DNA of 64,000 bases from CAWBOY01 sp963790585 (GTDB taxonomy: Bacteria; Planctomycetota; Planctomycetia; Gemmatales; Gemmataceae), in NCBI GenBank assembly GCA_963790585.1, contig CAWBOY010000008.1, positions 1 to 64,000 of the forward strand, read 5' to 3'. Positions within the stretch are counted from its first letter, which is position 1. Every line of letters begins with the position of its first letter. Below, piece by piece: positions 8,811 through 17,862 of the stretch. The notes below the pieces were generated by a model. It was not told where the DNA came from and ran no database searches. It saw only the letters and a program-made list of their open reading frames with translations. The position numbers and the translations under genes were made by a program.

Positions 8811-9848
8811 ATGATTATCGTACTCCGACCGGACTCCACCGAGGAGATTATTGAGCACGTCTTGGAGCGTATACGCGAACTGGGGTTTAAGCCGCATATG
8901 AGCCGCGGCGAGAAACGAACCATCATTGGCGTAATTGGCGACGAGGATAAATTGCACGTTCAACCATTGTCCGCAATACCGGGAGTGGAGCAGGTTTTGC
9001 CGATCCTGAAGCCGTTCAAACTGGCCAGCCGCGAGATGCAAAAACAGGACACGGTCGTCGAAGTCGGAGCCGGGGTTGCGGGAGTGAAGCCGGTTCGGAT
9101 CGGCGCCGGGCACTTGGCCTTGATCGCCGGGCCCTGCGCGATCGAGGGTTATGAGATTCTCGACGCCATCGCGACCGAAGTGAAAAAGGCGGGTGCGAAT
9201 ATCCTCCGGGGCGGGGCGTTCAAGCCGCGGACGAGTCCTTATAGCTTTCAGGGCCTGGGCGAGGAAGGCTTGCGCATCTTGCGTGAGGTTGGCCACAAGC
9301 ATGGCCTGCCGGTCGTGACCGAGGTGATGGATCCGCGCCAGGTCGATCTCGTGCTGCGCTACGCCGACATGTTTCAAATCGGCGCGCGGAATATGCAGAA
9401 TTTCGATCTCCTCAAAGAAGTGGGACAGACGAACAAGCCTGTGTTGCTCAAGCGCGGCATGAGTGCCACCGTCAAGGATATGCTGATGTCGGCGGAATAC
9501 GTCCTTTCCGAAGGCAATCTGAACGTCGTTCTCTGCGAGCGCGGCGTGCGTTCCTTCGAGGATTCGACGCGCAATATGCTCGATTTGTCGTCCGTTCCGA
9601 ATGTCAAAGCACAGAGCCATTTGCCCATTATTGTCGACCCAAGCCATGCCACGGGCCGGCCGGATTTGATCCCGGCGATGTCCCGCGCCGCGATCGCCGC
9701 TGGAGCGGACGGCGTACACGTCGAGGTTCACAACTGCCCGGAGAAGGCGCTTTCCGATGGGCCGCAAGCTCTGTTGCCGCATCAGTTTGCGACTTTGACG
9801 CAGGACTTGCGCCGCCTCGCCGACCTGTTCGGCAAGTCATTCGGTTGA
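8811..9848 (+). CDS. aroF: 3-deoxy-7-phosphoheptulonate (DAHP) synthase, type I-beta
   Basis: The enzyme joins phosphoenolpyruvate and erythrose 4-phosphate, the first step of the shikimate pathway. The 345-residue chain has an N-terminal ferredoxin-like regulatory extension (residues 1 to about 70, MIIVLRPDSTEEIIEHVLER), as in Thermotoga/Bacillus-type enzymes. The catalytic barrel shows IAGPCAIEG (metal-binding Cys), KPRTSPYSFQG, QIGARNMQNFDLL, LLKRGMSATV and IIVDPSHATGRPDLI. It follows pheA by 91 bases on the same strand. The symbol could equally be aroG or aroA(G); orthology was not tested. Confidence 0.95.
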   Translation: MIIVLRPDSTEEIIEHVLERIRELGFKPHMSRGEKRTIIGVIGDEDKLHVQPLSAIPGVEQVLPILKPFKLASREMQKQDTVVEVGAGVAGVKPVRIGAGHLALIAGPCAIEGYEILDAIATEVKKAGANILRGGAFKPRTSPYSFQGLGEEGLRILREVGHKHGLPVVTEVMDPRQVDLVLRYADMFQIGARNMQNFDLLKEVGQTNKPVLLKRGMSATVKDMLMSAEYVLSEGNLNVVLCERGVRSFEDSTRNMLDLSSVPNVKAQSHLPIIVDPSHATGRPDLIPAMSRAAIAAGADGVHVEVHNCPEKALSDGPQALLPHQFATLTQDLRRLADLFGKSFG

Positions 9849-9854
9849 GCCATC

Positions 9855-9921
9855 TTTATATAGCCCGCCTTTTAGGGCGGGGTTTCGGAGTGCCCCGCCC
9901 CAAAAAGGCGGGCTATATAAA
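9855..9921. repeat. Palindromic repeat, ATATAGCCC type, copy 1
   Basis: Arms TTTATATAGCCCGCCTT (9855-9871) and AAGGCGGGCTATATAAA (9905-9921) are perfect inverted copies, with an inner GC stem (GGGCGGGG / CCCCGCCC). It fills the space between aroF and tpiA. A relative with the same ATATA...GCCC outer ends lies between gap and pgk at 51129-51189. Confidence 0.85.
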
Positions 9922-9945
9922 GAATCTTATTTGGAGCAATTTTCG

Positions 9946-10704
9946 ATGCGTCGCAAGTGGATCATAGGCAACTGGAAGATGTATTCGAGCGCCGCCTCGG
10001 CTCGCGCGTTGGCTTCGGCGGTCGTGGCCGGCGTCGGCAGCGATCAGCGCGTAAACATCGGCCTTTGTCCGCCGTTTCCTTATTTGACCCTCGTCGAAAG
10101 CGTAATAAAAGGCAGCCCGGTCAAGTTGCTCGGCCAAAACTGCTACAGCGAAAAAGAAGGCGCCTTCACGGGAGAGGTGAGCCCCGCCATGCTCGCGGAC
10201 GTTGGTTGCGCTGCCGTGGTTCTTGGCCACAGCGAACGGCGCCACGTCATGGGCGAGTCCGATGCGTTGATTAATCGCAAGGTGCTCGGCGCCCGCAAGG
10301 ACGGGCTCACAGTGGTATTGTGCGTCGGCGAAACGCTCGACGAGCGGAAGGCGAATCGCACCGAGGCCATCGTGCGGACGCAGCTCGATTCCGGCTTGGC
10401 CGGAGTCAGCAAATCCGATATGGCGAGTATCATTATAGCCTATGAGCCCGTCTGGGCTATTGGCACCGGCTTGAACGCCACGCCCGAACAGGCAACCGAA
10501 GTACACGCCTTTCTGCGCCGCCAAGTTTCCGGTCTGTATAGCGAGGAAGTCGCCGCAGCCCTTCCTATAGTCTACGGCGGCAGCGTCAAACCGGAGAACG
10601 CAGCTGCTCTCCTTGGCCAAGGAGACATCGACGGCTGCCTAATCGGCGGCGCCAGTTTGAAGGCGGATCAGTTTCTGAGCATTTATAGGTCGGCCTTGGT
10701 CTAG
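9946..10704 (+). CDS. tpiA: Triosephosphate isomerase
   Basis: The enzyme interconverts dihydroxyacetone phosphate and glyceraldehyde 3-phosphate in glycolysis. ATG 9946 is the start because GGAG lies at 9933-9936 and the chain then begins MRRKWIIGNWKMY, with the active-site Asn and Lys. The catalytic His is in VVLGHSERRH and the catalytic Glu in IIAYEPVWAIGTG, which leads into flexible loop 6. The phosphate-binding end is YGGSVKPENA. The length of 252 residues is typical. The secG gene follows in the same direction, a common planctomycete arrangement. Confidence 0.97.
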   Translation: MRRKWIIGNWKMYSSAASARALASAVVAGVGSDQRVNIGLCPPFPYLTLVESVIKGSPVKLLGQNCYSEKEGAFTGEVSPAMLADVGCAAVVLGHSERRHVMGESDALINRKVLGARKDGLTVVLCVGETLDERKANRTEAIVRTQLDSGLAGVSKSDMASIIIAYEPVWAIGTGLNATPEQATEVHAFLRRQVSGLYSEEVAAALPIVYGGSVKPENAAALLGQGDIDGCLIGGASLKADQFLSIYRSALV

Positions 10705-10811
10705 CGATTGAGGGGGCTTAATCTCGCCTTTCCTGATCGTTCATCCGGTCTATAATGACTTTTTCGCGGCTGCAGGGTTGCAACGCGGTCGTTTCGAGGA
10801 GCGTGAGCCGA

Positions 10812-11271
10812 ATGTCTGACTTCATTATTGGGTTCTTGAACCTGGCTATCTTTATCGCCGGCATTCTCTTGATCGGGCTGATTCTGATCCAGCGCGGCAA
10901 GGGCGGCGGTTTGGCCGGCGCTTTCGGCGGAGCCGGTGGCTCCAGCGCAGTTTGGTTCCCGCGCCGGCGATGCCTTCACGCGCGGCACGATCTACCTAGC
11001 GGCGATCTGGTTGGTCATGATCATGATTCAGATCAAACTCGTGCAACCAGGCCGAGCCACGGCAGCACCTTCCTCTAATCTCGAAACGGACGAAATCAAG
11101 AAACTGCTCGAAGACGCCAAAAAGGCCGAGGAAGAAAAGAAAAATCAGCCGCCCAAGGATGGCCCCGTGCCCGTGGAGTCTCCGGACGCGAAAGACAAAG
11201 ACGCCAAGGAAAAGGCTGCGAAAGACGACGAAACCAAAGGCAAAGACGCGAAAGACAAGAAGTCTTCCTGA
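10812..11271 (+). pseudogene. secG: SecG preprotein translocase subunit, frameshifted
   Basis: SecG is a small two-helix membrane subunit that assists SecYE in protein export. Start ATG 10812 follows a GAGGA site at 10795-10799 and gives MSDFIIGFLNLAIFIAGILL, the first membrane helix. The conserved loop RGKGGGLAGAFGGAGGSSA then breaks: the expected continuation FGSRAGDAFTRGTIYLA, the second helix and a charged Lys/Asp/Glu-rich tail are one frame over, ending at 11271. Removing the A of GCAGTTTGG at about 10950 would restore SAFGSRAGD, the family consensus. An indel in the assembly is likely; a real mutation cannot be excluded. Confidence 0.85.
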
Positions 11272-11288
11272 ACGACGACGAGGTGGGT

Positions 11289-12179
11289 GTGCTTCTCAGC
11301 ATGACGGGTTACGGCGAGGCGAGCCTTCAAAGCAATTCAGGGTCCTTGAGCATCGAATTGCGTGCGGTGAACAACCGCCATTTGAAAGTGACGCTGCGTG
11401 CCGCCGAGCCTTATAACTTGCTCGAGCCGGAGTTCGAGAAAGTTATCCGTAACACAGTCCGGCGCGGCACGATTCAGGTTCATTTTCGTTGTCGGCGGCC
11501 AGCGTCTCCGAGCGATTTTCAGCTGAACGAGGTCGCGTTACGCAGCTATTTGGCCCAGCTGAAGGCGGTGATTGCTCAAGCCGATGTCCCTCAGTTCGGC
11601 GAAGCAATCTGCTCCCAGGTGTTAAGTCTGCCAGGCGTCGTGCCAGAAGCGGCCGTTAACGATTATCAAGCAGAAGGAGAATGGCCGCCAATCGAGCGCG
11701 TCCTGGAAGCGGCTCTTGAGAAACTCCAGGCTATGCGTCTCGAGGAGGGGCGTGCCATGGCGCGCGAACTCCTTGATAACCGCGACCACATCGCGGCGGA
11801 ACTCGACAAGATCCGCCAGCGAGTACCCAGAGTGACTACAGCCCATCGCGATCGTCTGCTGGAGCGGGTTCGATCTCTCGTGAGTGAACTCGACGTTCAG
11901 GTTGAGCGTAATGATCTCATCAAGGAGGTTGCGATCTTCGCGGAACGAAGCGACATCGCCGAAGAGATCGTCAGGCTTGCAAGCCACCTGGAACAGTTTC
12001 AGGACATCGTTAATGAACCGGAGAGCGCGGGCCGAAAGCTCGAGTTCCTGACACAGGAAATGTTTCGCGAGACGAACACCATAGGATCCAAAGCGAACGA
12101 TGTCGAAATCTCACGGCACGTGGTCGAGATCAAGGGGACGTTAGAAAAGATTCGCGAGATGGTGCAGAACGTGGAATAG
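11289..12179 (+). CDS. yicC: YicC/YloC-family endoribonuclease
   Basis: The YicC family is now described as an endoribonuclease in RNA turnover. The protein is about 297 residues, with the N-terminal YicC domain (LLSMTGYGEA, ELRAVNNRHLKV) and a C-terminal DUF1732-type domain ending SRHVVEIKGTLEKIREMVQNVE. GTG 11289 gives the usual VLLSMTGYGEA start; GTG 11283 is also possible. It is followed two bases after its stop by gmk and then rpoZ, a gene order conserved in many bacteria, so the three probably share one transcript. Confidence 0.93.
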   Translation: MLLSMTGYGEASLQSNSGSLSIELRAVNNRHLKVTLRAAEPYNLLEPEFEKVIRNTVRRGTIQVHFRCRRPASPSDFQLNEVALRSYLAQLKAVIAQADVPQFGEAICSQVLSLPGVVPEAAVNDYQAEGEWPPIERVLEAALEKLQAMRLEEGRAMARELLDNRDHIAAELDKIRQRVPRVTTAHRDRLLERVRSLVSELDVQVERNDLIKEVAIFAERSDIAEEIVRLASHLEQFQDIVNEPESAGRKLEFLTQEMFRETNTIGSKANDVEISRHVVEIKGTLEKIREMVQNVE

Positions 12180-12181
12180 CA

Positions 12182-12763
12182 ATGGGGCCGCTCATTATCG
12201 TTTCTGGCCCGAGCGGGGTCGGCAAATCGACTCTGCTCGCCAGAGTGATAGCCGAGAGCGGCCTTCCGCTGCGCCTGTCTGTTTCCGCGACGACACGGGC
12301 GCGGCGCAGCGGCGAGCAGCATGGTACCCACTATTACTTTCTGACCGATGCCGAGTTCGATGAAAAGGTCCAGGCCGGGGCCTTTCTGGAGTGGGCCCAG
12401 GTGCATCGGCATCGTTATGGCACGTTACGCAACGAGGTCGAGGAGCCGCGGCGCAACGGCCACGGCGTGATCCTCGACATTGATGTCCAGGGCGCAGCGA
12501 AGGTTCGGCCTCAATACCCAGAAGCCGTGTCGATCTTCTTGAAGACGTCGACCTGGGAATTATTCGAAACGCGCCTGCGAAACCGCCGCACGGAATCGGA
12601 AGCCGATATCGCCCTCCGGCTCGCCAATGCTCGGCTGGAGATGGAACGGATCGGCGAGTATGACCATGTAATCATCAATGACGACCTCGAGGTTGCCTTC
12701 GTCCAATTCCGTGATTTGATCGCGTCTTATTTCAGTAAGGGGAAGCCGTGCTTGACGAGCTAA
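12182..12763 (+). CDS. gmk: Guanylate kinase
   Basis: The enzyme phosphorylates GMP to GDP. The P-loop GPSGVGKST is at residues 9-17. The GMP-binding segment follows (SVSATTRARRSGEQHGTHYYF), then the lid region (FLEWAQVHRHRYGT) and VILDIDVQGAAKVR. At 193 residues the length is normal. It starts two bases after yicC and overlaps rpoZ by 16 bases, consistent with translational coupling. Confidence 0.96.
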   Translation: MGPLIIVSGPSGVGKSTLLARVIAESGLPLRLSVSATTRARRSGEQHGTHYYFLTDAEFDEKVQAGAFLEWAQVHRHRYGTLRNEVEEPRRNGHGVILDIDVQGAAKVRPQYPEAVSIFLKTSTWELFETRLRNRRTESEADIALRLANARLEMERIGEYDHVIINDDLEVAFVQFRDLIASYFSKGKPCLTS

Positions 12764-13032
12764 AAGAAGAAGGCATCGTGAATAAAGTCGGCGGGCGATT
12801 CAAGCTGTCGACTCTCATTCAGAAGCGAATGGTCGCGCTCAACACCGGCGCCCGGCCGTTGGTCGATGTTCGTTCCGGCGACAAATTGACCACGGTCATC
12901 CAGGAGATCTTGCAGGACAAGATTTTCTTGGATTCGACCGGGCAGGTCCAGTTCCGTGGCAGCGGCAGCCCCAATGACGCCGTGCGCAACGCGATGTTGG
13001 GCGACGTTTCGGCCGATCTCGGCAGCGACTGA
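12748..13032 (+). CDS. rpoZ: RNA polymerase omega subunit
   Basis: Omega is the small subunit that helps assemble RNA polymerase around the beta-prime chain. The 94-residue product starts at GTG 12748 inside the end of gmk, with AAGGGG just upstream at 12736-12741. The core signature is NKVGGRFKLSTLIQKRMVALN and GARPLVD, matching the omega fold. The C-terminal half (VIQEILQDKIFLDST...) is less conserved. The position after gmk strongly supports the call. Confidence 0.82.
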   Translation: MLDELKEEGIVNKVGGRFKLSTLIQKRMVALNTGARPLVDVRSGDKLTTVIQEILQDKIFLDSTGQVQFRGSGSPNDAVRNAMLGDVSADLGSD

Positions 13033-13035
13033 TCG

Positions 13036-13167
13036 TAGTGCTCCGTCCAGACTAAATTTACGGGTGGCACAGACATTCCTGTCTGTGCAGCAAAAGGCCC
13101 CTTCGTCGGTTCCCGCACAGACAGGAATGTCTGTGCCACCCGTAAATTTAGTCTGGACGGAGCACTA
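13036..13167. repeat. 132-bp palindromic MITE-like repeat, copy A
   Basis: The sequence runs from TAGTGCTCCGTCCAGAC to its inverted copy GTCTGGACGGAGCACTA, with inner arms GGGTGGCACAGACATTCC and a loop AGCAAAAGGCCCCTTCGTCGG. Nearly the whole element can fold into one hairpin. Copies of exactly the same length occur at 27356-27487 and 52502-52633. The ends TAGTG/CACTA resemble a duplicated target or terminal repeat. It carries no gene; short frames through it are artefacts. Confidence 0.9.
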
Positions 13168-13214
13168 GGCGATTCCACTGACTTAAGTAGCCAGGACACC
13201 ACGAGACCCGCATC

Positions 13215-14720
13215 ATGGATAGCGCCGAACGTCCCGTCGGCGCCTCCCAGGAAGGCGCCCTTTCCGCCCCAGCTCCGGAACTACCGGCTTCCGCCGCCGA
13301 GGCCGAGACCTATCGTCCGTTGAATGTCCTTTCCATGATCGGGTTCGCTCTGGCCGCTTCCTTCGCGGCATTGATTTGTTTCGGCTCGATCGCTTCGTAT
13401 TTTTCTCGTAGCGCTCTGCTTCTCCCTTCTTGGATCGCGCTGTGGCCTATGCTTGGTCTGGCGCTTTCTTATTTGGCGCGAGTCCAGATTCAAAGCTCCG
13501 AAGACACGCGCTCTGGTCTGCCTCTCACGAATTGGGGCATCGGCTTGTGCCTATTTTTCGGCATGAGCTATTGGGCCTATTTCTTCGCCACGGGCATGGC
13601 GGTGGAGCAACAAGCGTCTGAGGCTCTTGAACGCTGGTTCAAATTGGTTGAGGACGGCAAGAACGAAGAAGCCTTCCTGATGACACTTAATCCGACGGAG
13701 AACGCGCTACCCGGCTCAGGCCAATCAGATCTTCGAGAGATCGTCGAGACGCGCCATAACACCTCACCAGGAGAATCTTTGGTTCCCGGCGCGTATTCCT
13801 TCATGCTTGAGCTCGATTATTATCGTTACATCCAACAGGGCGGGGACAAAACGAAAACGAAATTGGTTCGGGTGGAAGAATGGGGCCTGAAAGACGGCAA
13901 ATATCGCGTGCGTCTACGCTACCAAATTGAGACTCCCGCAGTGTCGTTTGAGCTTTCTCAGATGGTGGAAGGCGTATGGCCGATCGGTTCGCCGCGGCGG
14001 ATTTGGTATGTCAGCACCTACGTTCAGGAATCGGGTCGCCCGGCGGACACGTATCTGAAATTCACATCCGACGGCAAGCAGGTTCTTGAAAATTGGTCGG
14101 ACCGGCCCCAGACCGGAGGGCGCGCTTTCGTCCAATCCTGGCTCCAGACGCTCACGAAAGTAGAACCAAATAGCACATTTCTTGGAACCTTGCCTCCGAG
14201 CCAAAAAAGGAAATTGCAACAGCTCCAGGTGCGCGGCTTGCCGCTAGGCTCAGCATTTTTCATGGCCACGCCGGAAGCGCAGGATCTTCGGGCGAAATAC
14301 GACACCTTTTTGTCTGGGGCGCTCGTTCAAGCCGACGACCAGACATTTTTCTGCGACGCCAAAATTCGTAGCGCAGTCATTGCCGAAATCAAACGTGCGT
14401 TCACATTTGAAGGGCCAGTGTTCCAACAAATCCGCGCCTCGAAGCTCACGGAGGTGCCGCGCTGGGAAGTCGACGACAAAGTCGCGTCCTTGAATTACGG
14501 TGTCGTCGGCATCGTTCTCATTGATGAGCCCGGAAAGGCTAGCGCGAAAGACAAGAAGCTAAAAGTGATCTTTGAAGGTCGCGTCTACATTCAAGCTGAC
14601 CGCCAAGCTCTCGACAGCGAGCAAGCCGACCCGTGGCGGGTCATTCGTTTCGAGTTGTTGCGAGCGCGAACCTTGTCCAATTCCGCTGGCGCGGGCCGGC
14701 CCAACGTTACGCTGGGTTGA
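13215..14720 (+). CDS. Membrane protein of unknown function
   Basis: The 501-residue protein begins with a Pro/Ala-rich cytoplasmic stretch and then three predicted membrane helices at about residues 38-61, 69-88 and 105-127. A large soluble region follows, with no motif I recognise. It contains VEDGKNEEAFLMTLNP and LDYYRYIQQGGDK, patterns that resemble planctomycete proteins of undefined role. It lies alone between copy A of the palindromic repeat and the convergent ribBA gene, whose stop is 16 bases past this gene's end. The start ATG 13215 has no strong ribosome binding site. Confidence 0.85.
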   Translation: MDSAERPVGASQEGALSAPAPELPASAAEAETYRPLNVLSMIGFALAASFAALICFGSIASYFSRSALLLPSWIALWPMLGLALSYLARVQIQSSEDTRSGLPLTNWGIGLCLFFGMSYWAYFFATGMAVEQQASEALERWFKLVEDGKNEEAFLMTLNPTENALPGSGQSDLREIVETRHNTSPGESLVPGAYSFMLELDYYRYIQQGGDKTKTKLVRVEEWGLKDGKYRVRLRYQIETPAVSFELSQMVEGVWPIGSPRRIWYVSTYVQESGRPADTYLKFTSDGKQVLENWSDRPQTGGRAFVQSWLQTLTKVEPNSTFLGTLPPSQKRKLQQLQVRGLPLGSAFFMATPEAQDLRAKYDTFLSGALVQADDQTFFCDAKIRSAVIAEIKRAFTFEGPVFQQIRASKLTEVPRWEVDDKVASLNYGVVGIVLIDEPGKASAKDKKLKVIFEGRVYIQADRQALDSEQADPWRVIRFELLRARTLSNSAGAGRPNVTLG

Positions 14721-14735
14721 CCGAAGACCCGGGTT

Positions 14736-15988
14736 TCAGTCGACTCCCTCGAGAAGATGGCCCATTTCGTCTTTCTTGGTTTGCAGATAGCGCAGATTAT
14801 GCGGATTCGGTGCGATTTCGATCGGAACGCGCTCGACGATGCGTAAGCCATACCCATCGACGCCGACGACTTTCTTCGGATTGTTCGTAAGCAAGCGGAT
14901 TTGTGCACGCCTAGGTCGAGCAGGATCTGAGCGCCGATACCATAGTGTCGCAAATCGGCGCCGAAACCGAGGCGTTCGTTCGCCTGAACCGTGTTCAGTC
15001 CTTCATCTTTTTGCAGCTTGTACGCTCGCAATTTTGATAGCAAGCCAATTCCTCTGCCCTCCTGGCGCATATAGAGAATCACGCCGCGCCCCGCCTTGAC
15101 CACCTGGTTCATCGCTTGCGACAGCTGCGCGCCGCAATCGCATAGCCGACTGTGAAAGATGTCGCCGGTCAGGCATTGACTATGAATGCGAACAAGAACA
15201 GGGTCGTTCTGGACGGGTATACAGCCGCCGACTTCGACGCCGATACCGCCTAGAGTTAGTGCCAGGTGCGGCTCTGTGTCGACTACGGATGTGTAGGCGA
15301 AAAGATCAAAGTCACCAAAGCGCGTCGGCAGTTCGAGCGCGATCTCACGGCGAATTAGCTTTTCGCGTTGCCGACGGTATTTGATTAGTTCCTCGATCGT
15401 ACACATCTTCAGGCCGTGGCGGGCGCAATAGGCTCGCAGGTCTGGAAGGCGCGCCATGCTGCCGTCGTCATTGCAAATCTCGCATATGACGGCTGCTTCC
15501 TTGAGCCCGGCCAACCGAGCCAGGTCGATGCTGCCTTCCGTGTGGCCAGCCCGCACGAGAACGCCGCCTTCTCGGCCGCGCAGGCCCGGAACATGACCCT
15601 TGCCGCGCACGAGATCATGAGACGTTGACCCATCCGCGATGGCCACCTGGACGGTGCGGGCCCGATCGTGTGCGGACGTTCCCGTCGTAATACCCGTGCG
15701 TGCGTCAATGGACGGTGTGAAATTCGTCGACGGAGTATCGAGATTGGCGCTTGGCACATCCTGCAGATCGAGCCGATCACAAATAGCCGGAGACATGGCC
15801 AAGCAGATCAGGCCGCGCGCTTTGCGCATCATGAAATTGATCGCTTGCGGCGTGACCTTTTCCGCGGGAATGACGAGGTCGCCTTCATTCTCCCGGTGCT
15901 CATCGTCGACGAGGACAATCATGCGTCCGAGCCGCAGCTCCGCAAGGGCCTCCTCAATGGTGCAAAAACAGTCGTTGCCGTCGGCCAT
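14736..15988 (-). pseudogene. ribBA: 3,4-dihydroxy-2-butanone 4-phosphate synthase / GTP cyclohydrolase II, frameshifted near the end
   Basis: The bifunctional enzyme makes both precursors of riboflavin. The RibB half shows IVLVDDEHRENEGDLVIPAE, MRKARGLICLAM and GTSAHDRA; the RibA half shows the zinc-binding CLTGDIFHSRLCDCGAQL, YMRQEGRGIGL and GFGADLRHYGIGAQILLDLG. The frame breaks after DLGVHK near 14905. Adding one A (CACAAATCC to CACAAAATCC) restores IRLLTNNPKK, GYGLRIVERVPIE and an end at 14736-14738. The uncorrected frame runs on to 14591 over its convergent neighbour with nonsense sequence. A homopolymer indel in the assembly is the simplest explanation. No FMN riboswitch was recognised upstream. 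Confidence 0.9.
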
Positions 15989-16212
15989 GTCATCTCCCGT
16001 GCATTCACATCAGGGCTCTCATTATTCTAGGCACACGACCGGTCGGCCGTTGGAAATGACCTTTCACGATTGTCCGATTTGGCGCGGAGATGCCAATGTA
16101 ATCGTTTGTAAAGAAAAGGGTGATTCTAGTAGCGAACCCATTTGAAACTCGCGTATAAAGAAAGTATCGTTGCCTACTCTTTCCCGCAGCGTCCGGCCTT
16201 GGAGGCTACATC

Positions 16213-17862
16213 GTGATTCAATTCCGGCGTTCATCTCCGATCGATCGCAAGCGAAATATCCGGTTACGTCTCGAAGAACTTGAAGCACGCGCGGTGCCGT
16301 CGGCGACCGTGTGGCAGGCTACTCCCAATCTCACCGTTACGCCGTTGAGCGGCCCTGGCGGCGGTTTCTCCGGCTATACCCCTGCCCAGATTTCACAACT
16401 TTATGGCTTCAACCAGGTCACCTACAACGGGACTGGCCAAACTATCGCGATCGTAGACGCCAATGATGATCCCAACATCGCCAGCGATTTGCTGACGTTT
16501 GATAAGACCTATAACCTTCCCGGTCAAACCTCGGCGAGCGTCTCCGCCCTTTTCACGAAGGTTGGCCAGGCCGGCAGCACCACTTCGCTTCCGAGGCCTG
16601 ACAGCGGCTGGTCCCTGGAGATTTCGCTCGACGTCGAGTGGGCGCATGCCATGGCCCCAGGAGCCAAAATTCTTCTGGTCGAGGCAAACTCCTCGAGTGA
16701 GTCCGATTTGTTGGCAGCGATCAATACCGCGCGCAACACCGCTGGCGTCAGCGTCGTTTCCATGAGCTTCGGCGGCAGCGAATTTTCGACGGAAACGGGC
16801 GTCGATTCCACATTTACCACCCCAGCTGGGCATGCCGGAGTGACTTTCGTCGCGGCGGCCGGCGATAACGGTGCCGGCACGGAATGGCCCGCCGTGTCAC
16901 CGAACGTCTTGGCGGTCGGCGGCACGACGCTCAGCTCAACCGGCGTTGAAACCGCTTGGAGCGGCAGCGGCGGCGGCTACAGCCGTTATGAAGCAAGGCC
17001 CGCCTATCAAGCCAGCGTGTCGTCCAATTCCAAACGGGCGCAGCCCGATGTAGCCTACGACGCCAATCCGTCGACCGGCGTGCGGGTTTATGATTCTTAT
17101 GGTTCAAACGGCTGGAATATCGTCGGCGGCACAAGCGCGGGCGCTCCGCAGTGGTCCGCTCTCATTGCCGACGCCGATCAGGCACGCGTGGCGAAGGGGC
17201 TGACCCCGATTTCCAGCGCTGAATCCGCGATTTATAATCTGTCCATCAACGACTTCCACCAAATCACTTCGGGCAACAACGGCCTTTACGCCGCGACGTC
17301 CGGATTTAATTTGGTCACCGGTCGCGGCAGCCCCAAGGCGAACTTGGTCATTAACGACCTGGCCGGGAACGCGTCGGGCGGCACCAATAACGGGAGTACA
17401 GGTAGCACTGGTTCTGGTACTGGATCGGGGGGCGGTGGTTCGGGATCGGGAACTAGGTCAGGCACAGGCACTGGCTCAGGCAGCGGACCGGTTGGATATG
17501 GCGGCGGCTACGGTGGCTATTGGGGTGGTTGGGTCTGGGGTATCTTCTTCCGCGCCGAAACGTATTCCCCGGCTTCCTCGGCAGTGACTTCCACCGCCAA
17601 CTATCTCAATTCAAGTACCGTTTCCACGAACCCGACTTCCGTGACTTCCTTATCGAGCCAGCCGGCGGATAGCCACGACCTACTGAGCGCGTTGAATTCG
17701 GCAGCTGCTTATTCTCCGATTCTGTCGGCTCTGGCGAACCTGACTGGCGAGTTTTCCATCGGCACGGTAGCTCAGGCGCCAGATTCGGATTCCTACTTCA
17801 CAGCGGTTGGAGATCCTGGGTCCGGGGCAGGTCTTCTAGGCTACGGAGCTGAAATATCTTAA
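16213..17862 (+). CDS. Secreted sedolisin (S53) serine peptidase
   Basis: The protein is 549 residues and starts at GTG 16213, behind GGAGG at 16201-16205. The N-terminus has the LExLExR leader (RLRLEELEARAVPSA). The peptidase shows the S53 triad spacing: Glu136 and Asp140 in WSLEISLDVEW, oxyanion Asp218 in AAAGDNGAG, and Ser308 in GGTSAGAPQW. A C-terminal calcium-site-like VTGRGSP follows. It lacks the roughly 180-residue propeptide usual in sedolisins. After the peptidase comes a Gly/Ser/Thr-rich linker, an aromatic-Gly patch and a low-complexity Ser/Thr tail. It probably digests protein outside the cell at acid pH, as the family does. Its 3' end overlaps convergent scpB by 65 bases. Confidence 0.9.
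   Translation: MIQFRRSSPIDRKRNIRLRLEELEARAVPSATVWQATPNLTVTPLSGPGGGFSGYTPAQISQLYGFNQVTYNGTGQTIAIVDANDDPNIASDLLTFDKTYNLPGQTSASVSALFTKVGQAGSTTSLPRPDSGWSLEISLDVEWAHAMAPGAKILLVEANSSSESDLLAAINTARNTAGVSVVSMSFGGSEFSTETGVDSTFTTPAGHAGVTFVAAAGDNGAGTEWPAVSPNVLAVGGTTLSSTGVETAWSGSGGGYSRYEARPAYQASVSSNSKRAQPDVAYDANPSTGVRVYDSYGSNGWNIVGGTSAGAPQWSALIADADQARVAKGLTPISSAESAIYNLSINDFHQITSGNNGLYAATSGFNLVTGRGSPKANLVINDLAGNASGGTNNGSTGSTGSGTGSGGGGSGSGTRSGTGTGSGSGPVGYGGGYGGYWGGWVWGIFFRAETYSPASSAVTSTANYLNSSTVSTNPTSVTSLSSQPADSHDLLSALNSAAAYSPILSALANLTGEFSIGTVAQAPDSDSYFTAVGDPGSGAGLLGYGAEIS

Noticed and set aside
8802..9782. 326-codon frame on the minus strand opposite aroF
   Set aside because: Antisense shadow of a well-supported enzyme gene, with no motif and no ribosome binding site.
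12956..13168. Short proteins read through the 132-bp repeats
   Set aside because: They are translations of the palindrome (same AQTFLSV-like text at each copy) and not genes.
14591..14735. C-terminal extension of the ribBA frame
   Set aside because: It is out of frame after the indel near 14905, has no RibA similarity and overlaps the convergent gene; the corrected frame ends at 14736.
15989..16212. Possible FMN riboswitch upstream of ribBA
   Set aside because: The conserved core (AGGGC... with paired FMN-box elements) was not found; only an ordinary intergenic region is seen.
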